A DNA stretch of 56,672 nt, taken from contig NZ_LOHG01000003.1 in assembly GCF_022790535.1 (NCBI RefSeq), forward strand, positions 177,532 to 234,203, in the 5' to 3' direction. This document shows positions 29,664 to 38,051 of the stretch, one piece after another. Under the pieces are notes generated by a model that saw only the letters and a list, made by a program, of their open reading frames with translations, was not told the origin of the DNA and ran no database searches. This DNA is from Pseudomonas maioricensis (lineage in GTDB: Bacteria; Pseudomonadota; Gammaproteobacteria; Pseudomonadales; Pseudomonadaceae). Both the position numbers and the translations under genes were made by a program. How positions within the stretch are numbered: position 1 is the stretch's first letter; each line of letters opens with the position of its first letter.

Positions 29664-30134
29664 TTACGGCGCAGGTGCTGGCGACCACGGCAGGATCGGA
29701 ATCGCAGTCACCGCATTCTGGGGACTGCCCTCGATAATCCGGTCGCTGTAAACCAGATACACCAACGCGTTACGCTTTTTATCGAAGAAGCGCACGACCT
29801 GCATAGTCTTGAAAACCAGAGAAGTGCGCTCCTTGAATACCTCGTCGCCGTCCTTCAGCTCACCCTTGAAATGGATGGGCCCCACCTGACGACAGGCAAT
29901 GGACGCTTCAGCACGATCCTCTGCCAGACCAAGACCGCCCTTCACTCCGCCCGTTTTGGCACGAGACAGATAGCACGTCACGCCATCGACCTTGGGATCA
30001 TCAAAAGCCTCGACGACAATTCGATCATTCGGGCCGACGAGCTTGAACACCGTCGACACCTGGCCAATCTCTTCAGCGGAAGCCAGCATCGGCAGCAGCA
30101 GCAAAGCCCCGAGCAATCCTTTCATTAGGCGCAT
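29664..30134 (-). CDS. creA: CreA family periplasmic protein
   Basis: A 156-residue secreted protein of the CreA family, whose role is not known. Signal peptide residues 1-20 end LASAEE. Family blocks [34 protein letters not shown] and [20 protein letters not shown] are recognisable (quoted in part). ATG 30134 has GGAA upstream. Two Cys residues could form a disulfide. Flanked by REP elements on both sides. Confidence 0.85.
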   Translation of the reverse strand: MRLMKGLLGALLLLPMLASAEEIGQVSTVFKLVGPNDRIVVEAFDDPKVDGVTCYLSRAKTGGVKGGLGLAEDRAEASIACRQVGPIHFKGELKDGDEVFKERTSLVFKTMQVVRFFDKKRNALVYLVYSDRIIEGSPQNAVTAIPILPWSPAPAP

Positions 30135-30205
30135 TACGTGTTCCTTATCTTGAGATACCGGGCCAATTCACACCCAATAAACGGTGCCGCCTTTGAAATA
30201 CGATA

Positions 30206-30288
30206 CCCGGCAGGAGCGAACTTGTTCGCGAGACGGCTTTCGCCACAACGCATACAACTGCTCGCGAACAAGTTCGCTCCTACCGGGA
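30206..30288. repeat. REP pair, GAACTTGTTCGCGAG class
   Basis: Arms CCCGGCAGGAGCGAACTTG and CAAGTTCGCTCCTACCGGG pair with one change. This core matches the isolated half-REPs at 13652 and 29632. Confidence 0.88.
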
Positions 30289-30316
30289 TCCCGCTTCGCT
30301 AGAGCAACGATGGGAT

Positions 30317-31435
30317 TCAAACCAGAATCAGGTTATCGCGATGCACCAGCTCAGGCTCAGCCATGTAACCGAGCACACGCACGATCGCATCGGACGACTG
30401 ACCAATAATCTTCTGCGCCTCAAGCGCACTGTAATTACTCAGACCACGTGCGACTTCGCGACCATCAGGCGCTACGCACACGACCATCTCGCCACGGCGG
30501 AAGCTGCCCTGAACCAGCTTGACCCCAACCGGCAGCAGGCTTTTGTGATCCTTGCTCAGCGCGGCCACAGCCCCCTCGTCCAGCACAAGCGTGCCGCGAG
30601 TCTGCAAGTGCCCCGCCAGCCACTGCTTGCGCGCTGCGAGCATTTCACGCTCAGGCGACAGCAGCGTACCCAGGCGCTCGCCACCCTTGAGGCGCGCAAG
30701 CACGCGCTCAATGCGCCCACCGACAATCACTGTGTGAGCACCCGAGCGGGCCGCCAATCGCGCAGCACGCAATTTAGTCTGCATACCGCCACGACCCAGA
30801 GCACCACCCGTACCGCCCGCAACAGCATCAAGCGCCGGATCATCGGCACGCGCTTCGTAAATCAACTGCGCTTCAGGGTTGTTACGCGGATCAGCATCGA
30901 ACATGCCGTCACGATCCGTCAGGATCACCAGCAAGTCGGCCTCGACCAGGTTGGCCACCAGCGCCGCCAGGGTATCGTTGTCGCCGAAGCGAATCTCATC
31001 AGTGACGACCGTGTCATTTTCGTTAATGACCGGCACCACCCCCAAATCGACCAGAGTTCGAAGCGTGCTGCGCGCATTCAGGTAGCGCTTGCGGTCGGAA
31101 AGGTCGTCATGAGTCAGAAGAATCTGCGCAGTGTGGCGACCATGCTCGGCAAAGCTGGACTCCCACGCCTGCACCAGCCCCATCTGACCGATCGCAGCAG
31201 CAGCTTGCAGCTCATGCATGGCACTGGGTCGCGAAGTCCAGCCCAAACGGCTCATACCGGCAGCCACAGCGCCAGAAGAAACCAGGACCAACTCAACGCC
31301 CGCCTCATGCAGCGCCACCATCTGCTCAACCCAAACACCCATCGCCGAACGATCCAGCCCCTTGCCATCCGCAGTCAGCAAGGCACTGCCAATCTTTACA
31401 ACCCAGCGCTGGGCACCCGTCACTTTGCTGCGCAT
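30317..31435 (-). CDS. proB: Glutamate 5-kinase ProB
   Basis: First step of proline synthesis: phosphorylates glutamate. 372 residues with the amino-acid kinase domain ([46 protein letters not shown]) and a C-terminal PUA domain from about 280. The second of two tandem ATG codons is chosen from the usual length. It lies downstream of obgE, after a terminator. Confidence 0.94.
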   Translation of the reverse strand: MRSKVTGAQRWVVKIGSALLTADGKGLDRSAMGVWVEQMVALHEAGVELVLVSSGAVAAGMSRLGWTSRPSAMHELQAAAAIGQMGLVQAWESSFAEHGRHTAQILLTHDDLSDRKRYLNARSTLRTLVDLGVVPVINENDTVVTDEIRFGDNDTLAALVANLVEADLLVILTDRDGMFDADPRNNPEAQLIYEARADDPALDAVAGGTGGALGRGGMQTKLRAARLAARSGAHTVIVGGRIERVLARLKGGERLGTLLSPEREMLAARKQWLAGHLQTRGTLVLDEGAVAALSKDHKSLLPVGVKLVQGSFRRGEMVVCVAPDGREVARGLSNYSALEAQKIIGQSSDAIVRVLGYMAEPELVHRDNLILV

Positions 31436-31492
31436 CATCTTCCAACCTTAGCCAGAGAACTTTGAGAGAAACAAATTCAAGATATCAGATAC

Positions 31493-31520
31493 AAAAACGC
31501 CGCTTACAAGTAAGCGGCGT
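31493..31520 (-). terminator. Intrinsic terminator after obgE
   Basis: Stem ACGCCGCTTAC/GTAAGCGGCGT followed on the minus strand by TTTTTG, between obgE and proB. Confidence 0.88.
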
Positions 31521-31538
31521 CTAGTTTACTGCAGAGAA

Positions 31539-32843
<1,305 letters not shown>

Positions 32844-32951
32844 TCAAAAACCAGTGACCTTCAAAGGTCAACATCACAACAGCCCGCACAAACAGCTTTG
32901 CAAGAGACTCACCAAAACACTTACAACCTGAAGCCAGCAGCCTTCATAAAC

Positions 32952-32982
32952 GAAAAAGCCCCGTCGCGAGACAGGGCTTTTC
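32952..32982 (-). terminator. Terminator between rpmA and obgE
   Basis: Stem AAAAGCCCTGTC/ (loop) /GACGGGGCTTTTTC on the minus strand, with an imperfect pair. It should reduce read-through from the ribosomal protein genes into obgE. Confidence 0.75.
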
Positions 32983-32996
32983 CAGCTGCTGCATGA

Positions 32997-33272
32997 TTAC
33001 GCTGCGGAGACTTCAGTCTTCGGAACGATGCTCACGTAGCGACGACCGAAGGCGCCTTTAACCTGGAACTTGATCACGCCTTCCACTTTCGCGAACAGGG
33101 TGTGATCTTTGCCCATACCAACGCCGTAGCCAGCGTGGAATTGGGTGCCGCGCTGACGCACGATGATGTTGCCCGGAATGATAGCCTGGCCGCCATACAT
33201 CTTCACGCCAAGGCGTTTGGCTTCTGAGTCGCGACCGTTACGGGTACTACCACCAGCTTTTTTGTGTGCCAT
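32997..33272 (-). CDS. rpmA: 50S ribosomal protein L27
   Basis: A 91-residue ribosomal protein whose N-terminus reaches the peptidyl transferase centre. [20 protein letters not shown] and KMYGGQ are diagnostic. It starts directly with MAHKK, so no N-terminal processing extension as in Firmicutes. 34 bases after rplU. Confidence 0.97.
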   Translation of the reverse strand: MAHKKAGGSTRNGRDSEAKRLGVKMYGGQAIIPGNIIVRQRGTQFHAGYGVGMGKDHTLFAKVEGVIKFQVKGAFGRRYVSIVPKTEVSAA

Positions 33273-33306
33273 GAGTCAATTCTCCTAGTGAGGGATTAGG
33301 CTGAAA

Positions 33307-33621
33307 TTAAGCCTGAATACCGGTGATTTTGATCTCGGTGTACCACTGGCGGTGGCCCATACGCTTCATGTGGTGCTTACGACGACGGAACTTGATGATG
33401 CGAACTTTGTCGTGGCGACCCTGAGAGATCACTTCAGCTACAACGGTAGCGCCGGCAACAACAGGTGCGCCGATGTTAACGTCGTCACCGTTGGCAACCA
33501 ACAGAACGCGATCAAAAGTAACGGATTCGCCGGTAGCGATTTCCAGTTTTTCGATCTTCAGGTATTCACCTGGGGCAACTTTGTACTGCTTGCCACCGGT
33601 AACGATTACTGCATAAGACAT
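33307..33621 (-). CDS. rplU: 50S ribosomal protein L21
   Basis: A 104-residue 23S rRNA-binding protein. [15 protein letters not shown] at the start and [16 protein letters not shown] near the end are diagnostic. First gene of rplU-rpmA, read from the promoter at 33754-33782. Confidence 0.97.
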   Translation of the reverse strand: MSYAVIVTGGKQYKVAPGEYLKIEKLEIATGESVTFDRVLLVANGDDVNIGAPVVAGATVVAEVISQGRHDKVRIIKFRRRKHHMKRMGHRQWYTEIKITGIQA

Positions 33622-33753
33622 GGTATTTCTCCGTAAATCCTGCTCACCCAGCTCTTTATAAGTAGAGTATCGGCTGGCATGGCTGCTCGGGGCTGGAAAG
33701 GCCCGGTCGCAATTGCGTAAGGCAGGTGCTGCCCAGGAAAGTTAGGGTGCGCG

Positions 33754-33782
33754 ATTGTACGCAAGGCATCAAACGGTTGCAA
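33754..33782 (-). promoter_or_regulatory. Sigma-70 promoter of rplU-rpmA
   Basis: On the minus strand TTGCAA (33777-33782), 17-base spacer, TACAAT (33754-33759), then CGCGCACC. Divergent from the ispB promoter with only 18 bases between the two -35 boxes. Confidence 0.75.
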
Positions 33783-33800
33783 GAGGCGGGATGTCATACC

Positions 33801-33829
33801 TTGACACGCTCTAACCCGCAACCTAGCAT
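33801..33829 (+). promoter_or_regulatory. Sigma-70 promoter of ispB
   Basis: TTGACA (33801-33806), 17-base spacer, TAGCAT (33824-33829). The -10 box is only 33 bases from the ATG of ispB, so the leader is short. Confidence 0.72.
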
Positions 33830-33861
33830 GCGGCGCAACCCTTCTGGAGCACCTTTCGCTG

Positions 33862-34830
33862 ATGCAACCTCAAGCCTTCTACCGCGCTGTGGCGGACGAT
33901 TTTAGTGCCGTCGACGTCATTATCAAGCAGCAACTGACGTCGCGGGTACCGTTGGTCTCGAAAATCGGCGACTACATTACCTCGGCCGGCGGCAAACGCC
34001 TGCGCCCGCTGCTGGTCCTCCTGTGTGGCAAGGCACTTGGACGTGAAGGCGATGACGTGCGCCTGCTGGCTGCAACCATCGAATTCCTGCACACCGCGAC
34101 CCTGCTTCACGATGACGTGGTCGACATGTCCGGCATGCGCCGTGGCCGTTCCACCGCCAACGCCCTTTGGGGTAACGCGCCCAGCGTTCTGGTCGGCGAC
34201 TTCCTTTATTCCCGCTCTTTCGAAATGATGGTCGAGCTGGGCTCTATGCCCGTCATGAAGATCCTTTCGAAAGCGACCCGGGTCATTGCCGAAGGCGAAG
34301 TGCTGCAACTGTCGAAAGTTCGCGACGCCAGCACCACCGAAGAAATCTACATGGAAGTGATTCGCGGCAAGACAGCCATGCTCTTCGAAGCCTCGACGCA
34401 TAGCGCCGCCGCACTGTGCAACGCCACCGAAGAGCAAAGTGAAGCACTGCGCACGTTCGGCGATCATCTGGGCGTGGCTTTCCAGCTGGTAGACGATTTG
34501 CTCGACTACCGTGGCGACGCCGAAACCCTGGGCAAGAACGTCGGTGACGATCTGGCCGAAGGCAAGCCGACCCTGCCGCTGATCTACACCATGCGCGAAG
34601 GCACCGCCGAACAGGCTGCGCTGGTGCGTCAGGCTATTCAGAAAGGCGGCCTGGAAGATCTGGAAAGCATCCGCAACGCAGTCGAGACCTCTGGCGCTCT
34701 GGATTACACGGCGCAGTTGGCCCGCGATTACGTTGCACGCGCCATCAAATGCCTGGACGCCCTGCCGCCAAGCGAATACCGCGACGCACTGGTCGAGTTG
34801 AGCGAGTTTGCGGTGGCCCGTACCCACTGA
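33862..34830 (+). CDS. ispB: Octaprenyl/nonaprenyl diphosphate synthase IspB
   Basis: Makes the long prenyl side chain of ubiquinone. 322 residues. First Asp-rich motif DDVVD at about 84-88 and second DDLLD near 210 are intact, and GKRLRP is the conserved N-terminal block. In Pseudomonas the quinone is UQ-9, so the product is probably nonaprenyl diphosphate; chain length cannot be read here. A terminator follows. Confidence 0.94.
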   Translation: MQPQAFYRAVADDFSAVDVIIKQQLTSRVPLVSKIGDYITSAGGKRLRPLLVLLCGKALGREGDDVRLLAATIEFLHTATLLHDDVVDMSGMRRGRSTANALWGNAPSVLVGDFLYSRSFEMMVELGSMPVMKILSKATRVIAEGEVLQLSKVRDASTTEEIYMEVIRGKTAMLFEASTHSAAALCNATEEQSEALRTFGDHLGVAFQLVDDLLDYRGDAETLGKNVGDDLAEGKPTLPLIYTMREGTAEQAALVRQAIQKGGLEDLESIRNAVETSGALDYTAQLARDYVARAIKCLDALPPSEYRDALVELSEFAVARTH

Positions 34831-34847
34831 TCGCCCGCTGCAGCCAA

Positions 34848-34876
34848 AGAGCCCGTCCAATGTGACGGGCTTTTTA
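34848..34876 (+). terminator. Intrinsic terminator after ispB
   Basis: Stem AGCCCGTC/GACGGGCT followed by TTTTA. Confidence 0.88.
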
Positions 34877-34910
34877 TTGGTAAACGAAAACGTGCTGAAT
34901 ATCGCGATCC

Positions 34911-35000
34911 TGTGGGAGCTGGGCTTGCCCGCGATAAGGCTGCACGCGATCTAAGGGTGAACCGTATTCAGCCTTATCGCGGGCAAGCCCAGCTCCCACA
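34911..35000. repeat. REP pair, GGGCTTGCCCGCGATAAGGC class
   Basis: Arms TGTGGGAGCTGGGCTTGCCC and its complement, then GCGATAAGGC paired with GCCTTATCGC. A different core class from the common one. Confidence 0.9.
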
Positions 35001-35090
35001 TAACAAAAATTTTCAATGTCGCAACCTGATCCAAATCAACCACTCAGCGTAAAATGCGAACAATTCTCAATAGAGACTTGCTATTCCGCC

Positions 35091-35110
35091 AATAAGAATT
35101 ATTCTCATTG
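35091..35110 (+). promoter_or_regulatory. Fur box before the small iron-responsive gene
   Basis: AATAAGAATTATTCTCATTG matches the Pseudomonas Fur pattern AATGAGAATGATTCTCATTT at 17 of 20 positions. It lies 21 bases before the start codon at 35132. Confidence 0.8.
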
Positions 35111-35131
35111 AATTGCTCAAGGAGAATCAAC

Positions 35132-35374
35132 ATGACTTATTTGATCGACGCATGGCTGGACCGTCCTCACCCCTACCTGCGAATCCTGCATCGCGAAACC
35201 GGGGAAGTGTGTGCCGTGCTGGAGGAGGAAGCGCTGGATGAACTGCGAGATCAGGGCGATCTGGACGTCAACGAACTGAGTTCGAGCGAGCCTATCGTGC
35301 TCAAAGAACTGGTGCGTAACCTGTTTCTGTTCTGCTATGCCCGAGCGTTGCGCCCGATTGCGGAATTGCACTGA
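35132..35374 (+). CDS. Small conserved protein, PA4570-like, iron-regulated
   Basis: An 80-residue acidic protein (MTYLIDAWLDRPHPYLR...) with no recognised domain. ATG 35132 has AAGGAG 8 bases before it. It sits next to ispB like PA4570 of PAO1, reported as strongly induced when iron is scarce. The Fur box just upstream agrees. It has a single Cys and no signal peptide, so it is probably cytoplasmic. Function unknown. The cytochrome c gene that follows it in PAO1 (PA4571), as I recall, is missing here. Confidence 0.82.
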   Translation: MTYLIDAWLDRPHPYLRILHRETGEVCAVLEEEALDELRDQGDLDVNELSSSEPIVLKELVRNLFLFCYARALRPIAELH

Positions 35375-35453
35375 CCATGAAGCCAGCTTTTGCGACGGGA
35401 GCAGACCGAGCCCGAAGACTCGCCCTGCTCCTCACTGACAGACTTGAAGTCGA

Positions 35454-36071
35454 TCAGAGAACGTCGAGCAGCTCAACGTCGAATACCAGCACGCTGTGCG
35501 GCGGGATGCTGCCAACGCCCTGAGCGCCATAAGCCAGCTCGCTCGGTACGTGCAGACGCCATTTGCTGCCAGCGTTCATCAGTTGCAGCGCCTCGGTCCA
35601 GCCAGCGATAACGCCACCGACCGGGAATTCAGCTGGCTCGCCGCGCTCGTAGGAGCTGTCGAACACGGTGCCATCAGTCAGCATGCCGTGATAGTGAGTG
35701 CGAACCTGATCTTCACGGGTCGGCTTGGCGCCAGTACCAGTGGTCAGCACTTCAAATTGCAGGCCGGACGGCAGAGTGGTAACGCCTTCGCGCTTGCCAT
35801 TCTCAGCCAGGTAAGCCAGACCGGCACCAGCAGCCTCTTCCGCTTTGGCAGCGGCTTCGGCTTGCATGATTTCGCGGATCACCTTGAAGCTGGCGGACAT
35901 TTCTTCTTCGCCAACACGGCTTGGTTTGCCACCGAAAGCATCGGTCAGGCCAGCCAGGATCGCGTCCAGGTTAACGCCCGGCGGAGGGTTGTCGCGCAGT
36001 TGGCCGCCCAACTGACGGCCAATGCCGTAGCTGACGCGAGTTTCGTCGGTGGACAAGTTGACTTCGGACAT
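35454..36071 (-). CDS. fklB: FKBP-type peptidyl-prolyl isomerase FklB
   Basis: A 205-residue prolyl isomerase with an N-terminal helical dimerisation domain (1-100) and a C-terminal FKBP domain with GTVFDSSYERGEPAEFPVGG, VIAGWTEALQLM and HSVLVFDVELL. No signal peptide is seen, which fits the cytoplasmic FklB form. Same place as PA4572. It converges on the small iron-regulated gene. Confidence 0.92.
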   Translation of the reverse strand: MSEVNLSTDETRVSYGIGRQLGGQLRDNPPPGVNLDAILAGLTDAFGGKPSRVGEEEMSASFKVIREIMQAEAAAKAEEAAGAGLAYLAENGKREGVTTLPSGLQFEVLTTGTGAKPTREDQVRTHYHGMLTDGTVFDSSYERGEPAEFPVGGVIAGWTEALQLMNAGSKWRLHVPSELAYGAQGVGSIPPHSVLVFDVELLDVL

Positions 36072-36159
36072 ATCACTGCTCCGCTAAAGGAACGCCTGAA
36101 CCAGACGCTCCGAATCAAAAGGGCGAGCAGCCTAGCACATGAAGTACCGGGATACGCCA

Positions 36160-36234
36160 CTGTAGGAGCTGCCGAAGGCTGCGAAAGCGATATTCCTGCC
36201 ACACTGCTGTTCGCAGCCTGCGGCAGCTCCTACA
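36160..36234. repeat. REP inverted-repeat pair
   Basis: Arms CTGTAGGAGCTGCCGAAGG and CCTGCGGCAGCTCCTACA, one change, just upstream of fklB. Confidence 0.88.
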
Positions 36235-36245
36235 AAAATCAAAAA

Positions 36246-36557
36246 CTACCACTTCGAATGAAAACTGATCGGCACTCGCAGCGCCTCGCGCTTATCTACC
36301 GGCATGCCGCACATTTCGTCGTGTACCACCGCGTGCACCAGGTGAAAGGGCACAGGCTCGAAGTCTCTCAGCAGTTCACGGGCGTGCTCGACCGAGCGCA
36401 GCTTCACAGTCTCGCCCTGCTCGCCCTTGAGCAGTTGCACCACGCCTTGCGAACGGGTTTCGAGCAGGTAGATTCCCCCCTCAATGGAGATCAGGTTCAA
36501 CTCGTCGATACGGCCAGCAGTCATATGCGCTGCCAATTCGCCTTCGGTCATCTGCAA
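36246..36557 (-). CDS. Conserved 103-residue protein (probably DUF6482 family)
   Basis: Small protein resembling PA4573, probably the DUF6482 family; I am not certain of the family name. It has ISIEGGIYLLET, LRSVEHARELL and HDEMCGMPVDKREALRVPISF. No membrane segment or signal is visible. Some databases label relatives as metal ABC transporter ATPase, but there is no P-loop here, so that label should be ignored. Function unknown. Confidence 0.7.
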   Translation of the reverse strand: MQMTEGELAAHMTAGRIDELNLISIEGGIYLLETRSQGVVQLLKGEQGETVKLRSVEHARELLRDFEPVPFHLVHAVVHDEMCGMPVDKREALRVPISFHSKW

Positions 36558-36623
36558 ATCCCTCGTTGAGCACAGTTCACATGAAAAGACTGTCGTTGTG
36601 AAAGGTAACGGATTTCAGCCACC

Positions 36624-36667
36624 GAAAACGACGCCGCCCGTCCATATTTCAATGGCCGGGCGGCGGG
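36624..36667 (-). terminator. Hairpin after the YqhA-family gene
   Basis: CGCCGCCCG (36632-36640) pairs with CGGGCGGCG (36657-36665), extended by part of CCAT; on the minus strand it is followed by TCGTTTTCGG. A likely but not ideal terminator. Confidence 0.55.
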
Positions 36668-36691
36668 TTGAAGCGCTACAGACGGCGACAA

Positions 36692-37180
36692 TCAGTGCTT
36701 GGTGACCTTGTCCAGGTACCCCATGGCAAATGCCGAAACAACAAAAGTCATGTGAATGATCACGTACCACATCAGGTATTGCGGCTCGATGTTCTTGGCG
36801 TCCATGAACACCCGCAACAAGTGAATCGAGGAGATCGCCACAATGGAGGCAGCAACCTTCATCTTCAGCGATGAAGAGTCCATGGTGCCGAGCCAGTTGA
36901 GCTTTTCTTTGCCTTCATCGATATCCAGCTGCGAAACGAAGTTTTCATAGCCGGAGATCATCACCATCACCAACAGGCCACCGACCAGCGCCATGTCGAT
37001 CAGGGACAGCAGAACCAGAATCAGGTCCGCCTCGGCCAACGCGAAAACGTTGGGCAGGACGTGAAAGATCTCCTGAAAGAACTTCAGCACCAGTGCCAGC
37101 AGACCCAGGGACAGACCGAAATACAGCGGGGCCAGCAGCCAGCGCGAGGCGTACATGGCATTTTCGACAAAACGTTCCAT
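36692..37180 (-). CDS. YqhA/UPF0114 family membrane protein (TIGR00645)
   Basis: A 162-residue inner-membrane protein with about four membrane helices. The family block [15 protein letters not shown] and [22 protein letters not shown] (partial quotes) are clear. E. coli YqhA is the relative; role unknown. Matches PA4574 in position. Confidence 0.82.
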   Translation of the reverse strand: MERFVENAMYASRWLLAPLYFGLSLGLLALVLKFFQEIFHVLPNVFALAEADLILVLLSLIDMALVGGLLVMVMISGYENFVSQLDIDEGKEKLNWLGTMDSSSLKMKVAASIVAISSIHLLRVFMDAKNIEPQYLMWYVIIHMTFVVSAFAMGYLDKVTKH

Positions 37181-37247
37181 TTGAACTCACAGATGCTTGG
37201 AGATGGCGGCGAGTATACCAGCCACCCGACGATTCGCAGAATGTGAC

Positions 37248-37316
37248 CTAAAGCCACGGAGGGCGGGGTTTAAAGCTGAAATCGACGTAACCACTGCTGC
37301 CTTTCACGTCCATCAT
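37248..37316 (-). CDS. Possible 22-residue small ORF
   Basis: The minus strand encodes MMDVKGSSGYVDFSFKPRPP followed by two more residues and TAG. Composition is protein-like, the frame stays open for seven codons upstream, and the region is not REP. No clear ribosome site precedes the ATG codons. It may be a tiny protein, a gene remnant or chance. Confidence 0.25.
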   Translation of the reverse strand: MMDVKGSSGYVDFSFKPRPPWL

Positions 37317-37360
37317 GTGAATCGCAAGGTAACGTCGTCATACCGGGATGGGCGGGCTAG

Positions 37361-37690
37361 CTAGAAGGGCGAAGAACGTTGGGACCTGGAGGCATCACCG
37401 TTGATTCGGCGCAATTCGCTCTGCAGGTGCAGACTCCAGATTGGAATATCGTCCGTTTCTTCGTAACCGCTCGAAGTCAGGGTTTCGGCAATCGCCAACA
37501 TGACAGACTCGGCAGCCGGAGCACATGGAAACGGCCCCTGCGTCTTGATTGCAGACGGTTGCTCCCCGGTCATTCCGGCGGCAAACAGCAACGTCCACAT
37601 GCCATTGTCACCAGAAAGGGGGCGTATCACACACTCTATTCGGGTCATGAGACCCAGGCATTGGCGGGTAAGGCAGAGGCTACGCGACAT
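37361..37690 (-). CDS. Hypothetical protein, PA4575-like
   Basis: A 109-residue protein starting at ATG 37690, which has GGAG 7 bases upstream. It has a single-domain look (MTRIECVIRPLSGDNGMWTLLF, PFPCAPAAESVMLAIAETL in part) and a disordered tail rich in Ser and Arg. The longer open frame runs through REP sequence and is rejected. Position fits PA4575. Function unknown. Confidence 0.65.
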   Translation of the reverse strand: MSRSLCLTRQCLGLMTRIECVIRPLSGDNGMWTLLFAAGMTGEQPSAIKTQGPFPCAPAAESVMLAIAETLTSSGYEETDDIPIWSLHLQSELRRINGDASRSQRSSPF

Positions 37691-37843
37691 GGCGAGCTCC
37701 TCGTTGGCTACGGTATTCGCCGCACTAGGAAGTGCTGTAAGGCGCGTCAGTCCCTTTGACAACCGTGGTACCGAAACAGAATAGAAGAAAAGCCGGATTG
37801 GGAAAGCCGGGAGGATGAACGGCGTATCGGTAGCAATCGAAGT

Positions 37844-37918
37844 CTGTAGGAGCTGCCGAAGGCTGCGAATCGATGTTCCTGTCACTCCGTGGTTCGCAGC
37901 CTTCGGCAGCTCCTACAG
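37844..37918. repeat. REP inverted-repeat pair
   Basis: Arms CTGTAGGAGCTGCCGAAGG with exact complement. It is followed at about 37939-38033 by a decayed REP-like pair (CTGTGGGAGCGGATTTATCC against GAATAAATCCTGCCCCACAG). Together they fill most of the 361 bases between the PA4575-like start and the Lon-like gene; nothing else was seen there. Confidence 0.88.
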
Positions 37919-38051
37919 CAATCGTGCCGATTGAGGGCCTGTGGGAGCGGATTTATCCGCGAAGGGGCCGGCACGGTCAACATCATCGTCGGCTGACATA
38001 CCGTCTTCCCGAATAAATCCTGCCCCACAGAAGGCGTCGCCACTTCCGTGG

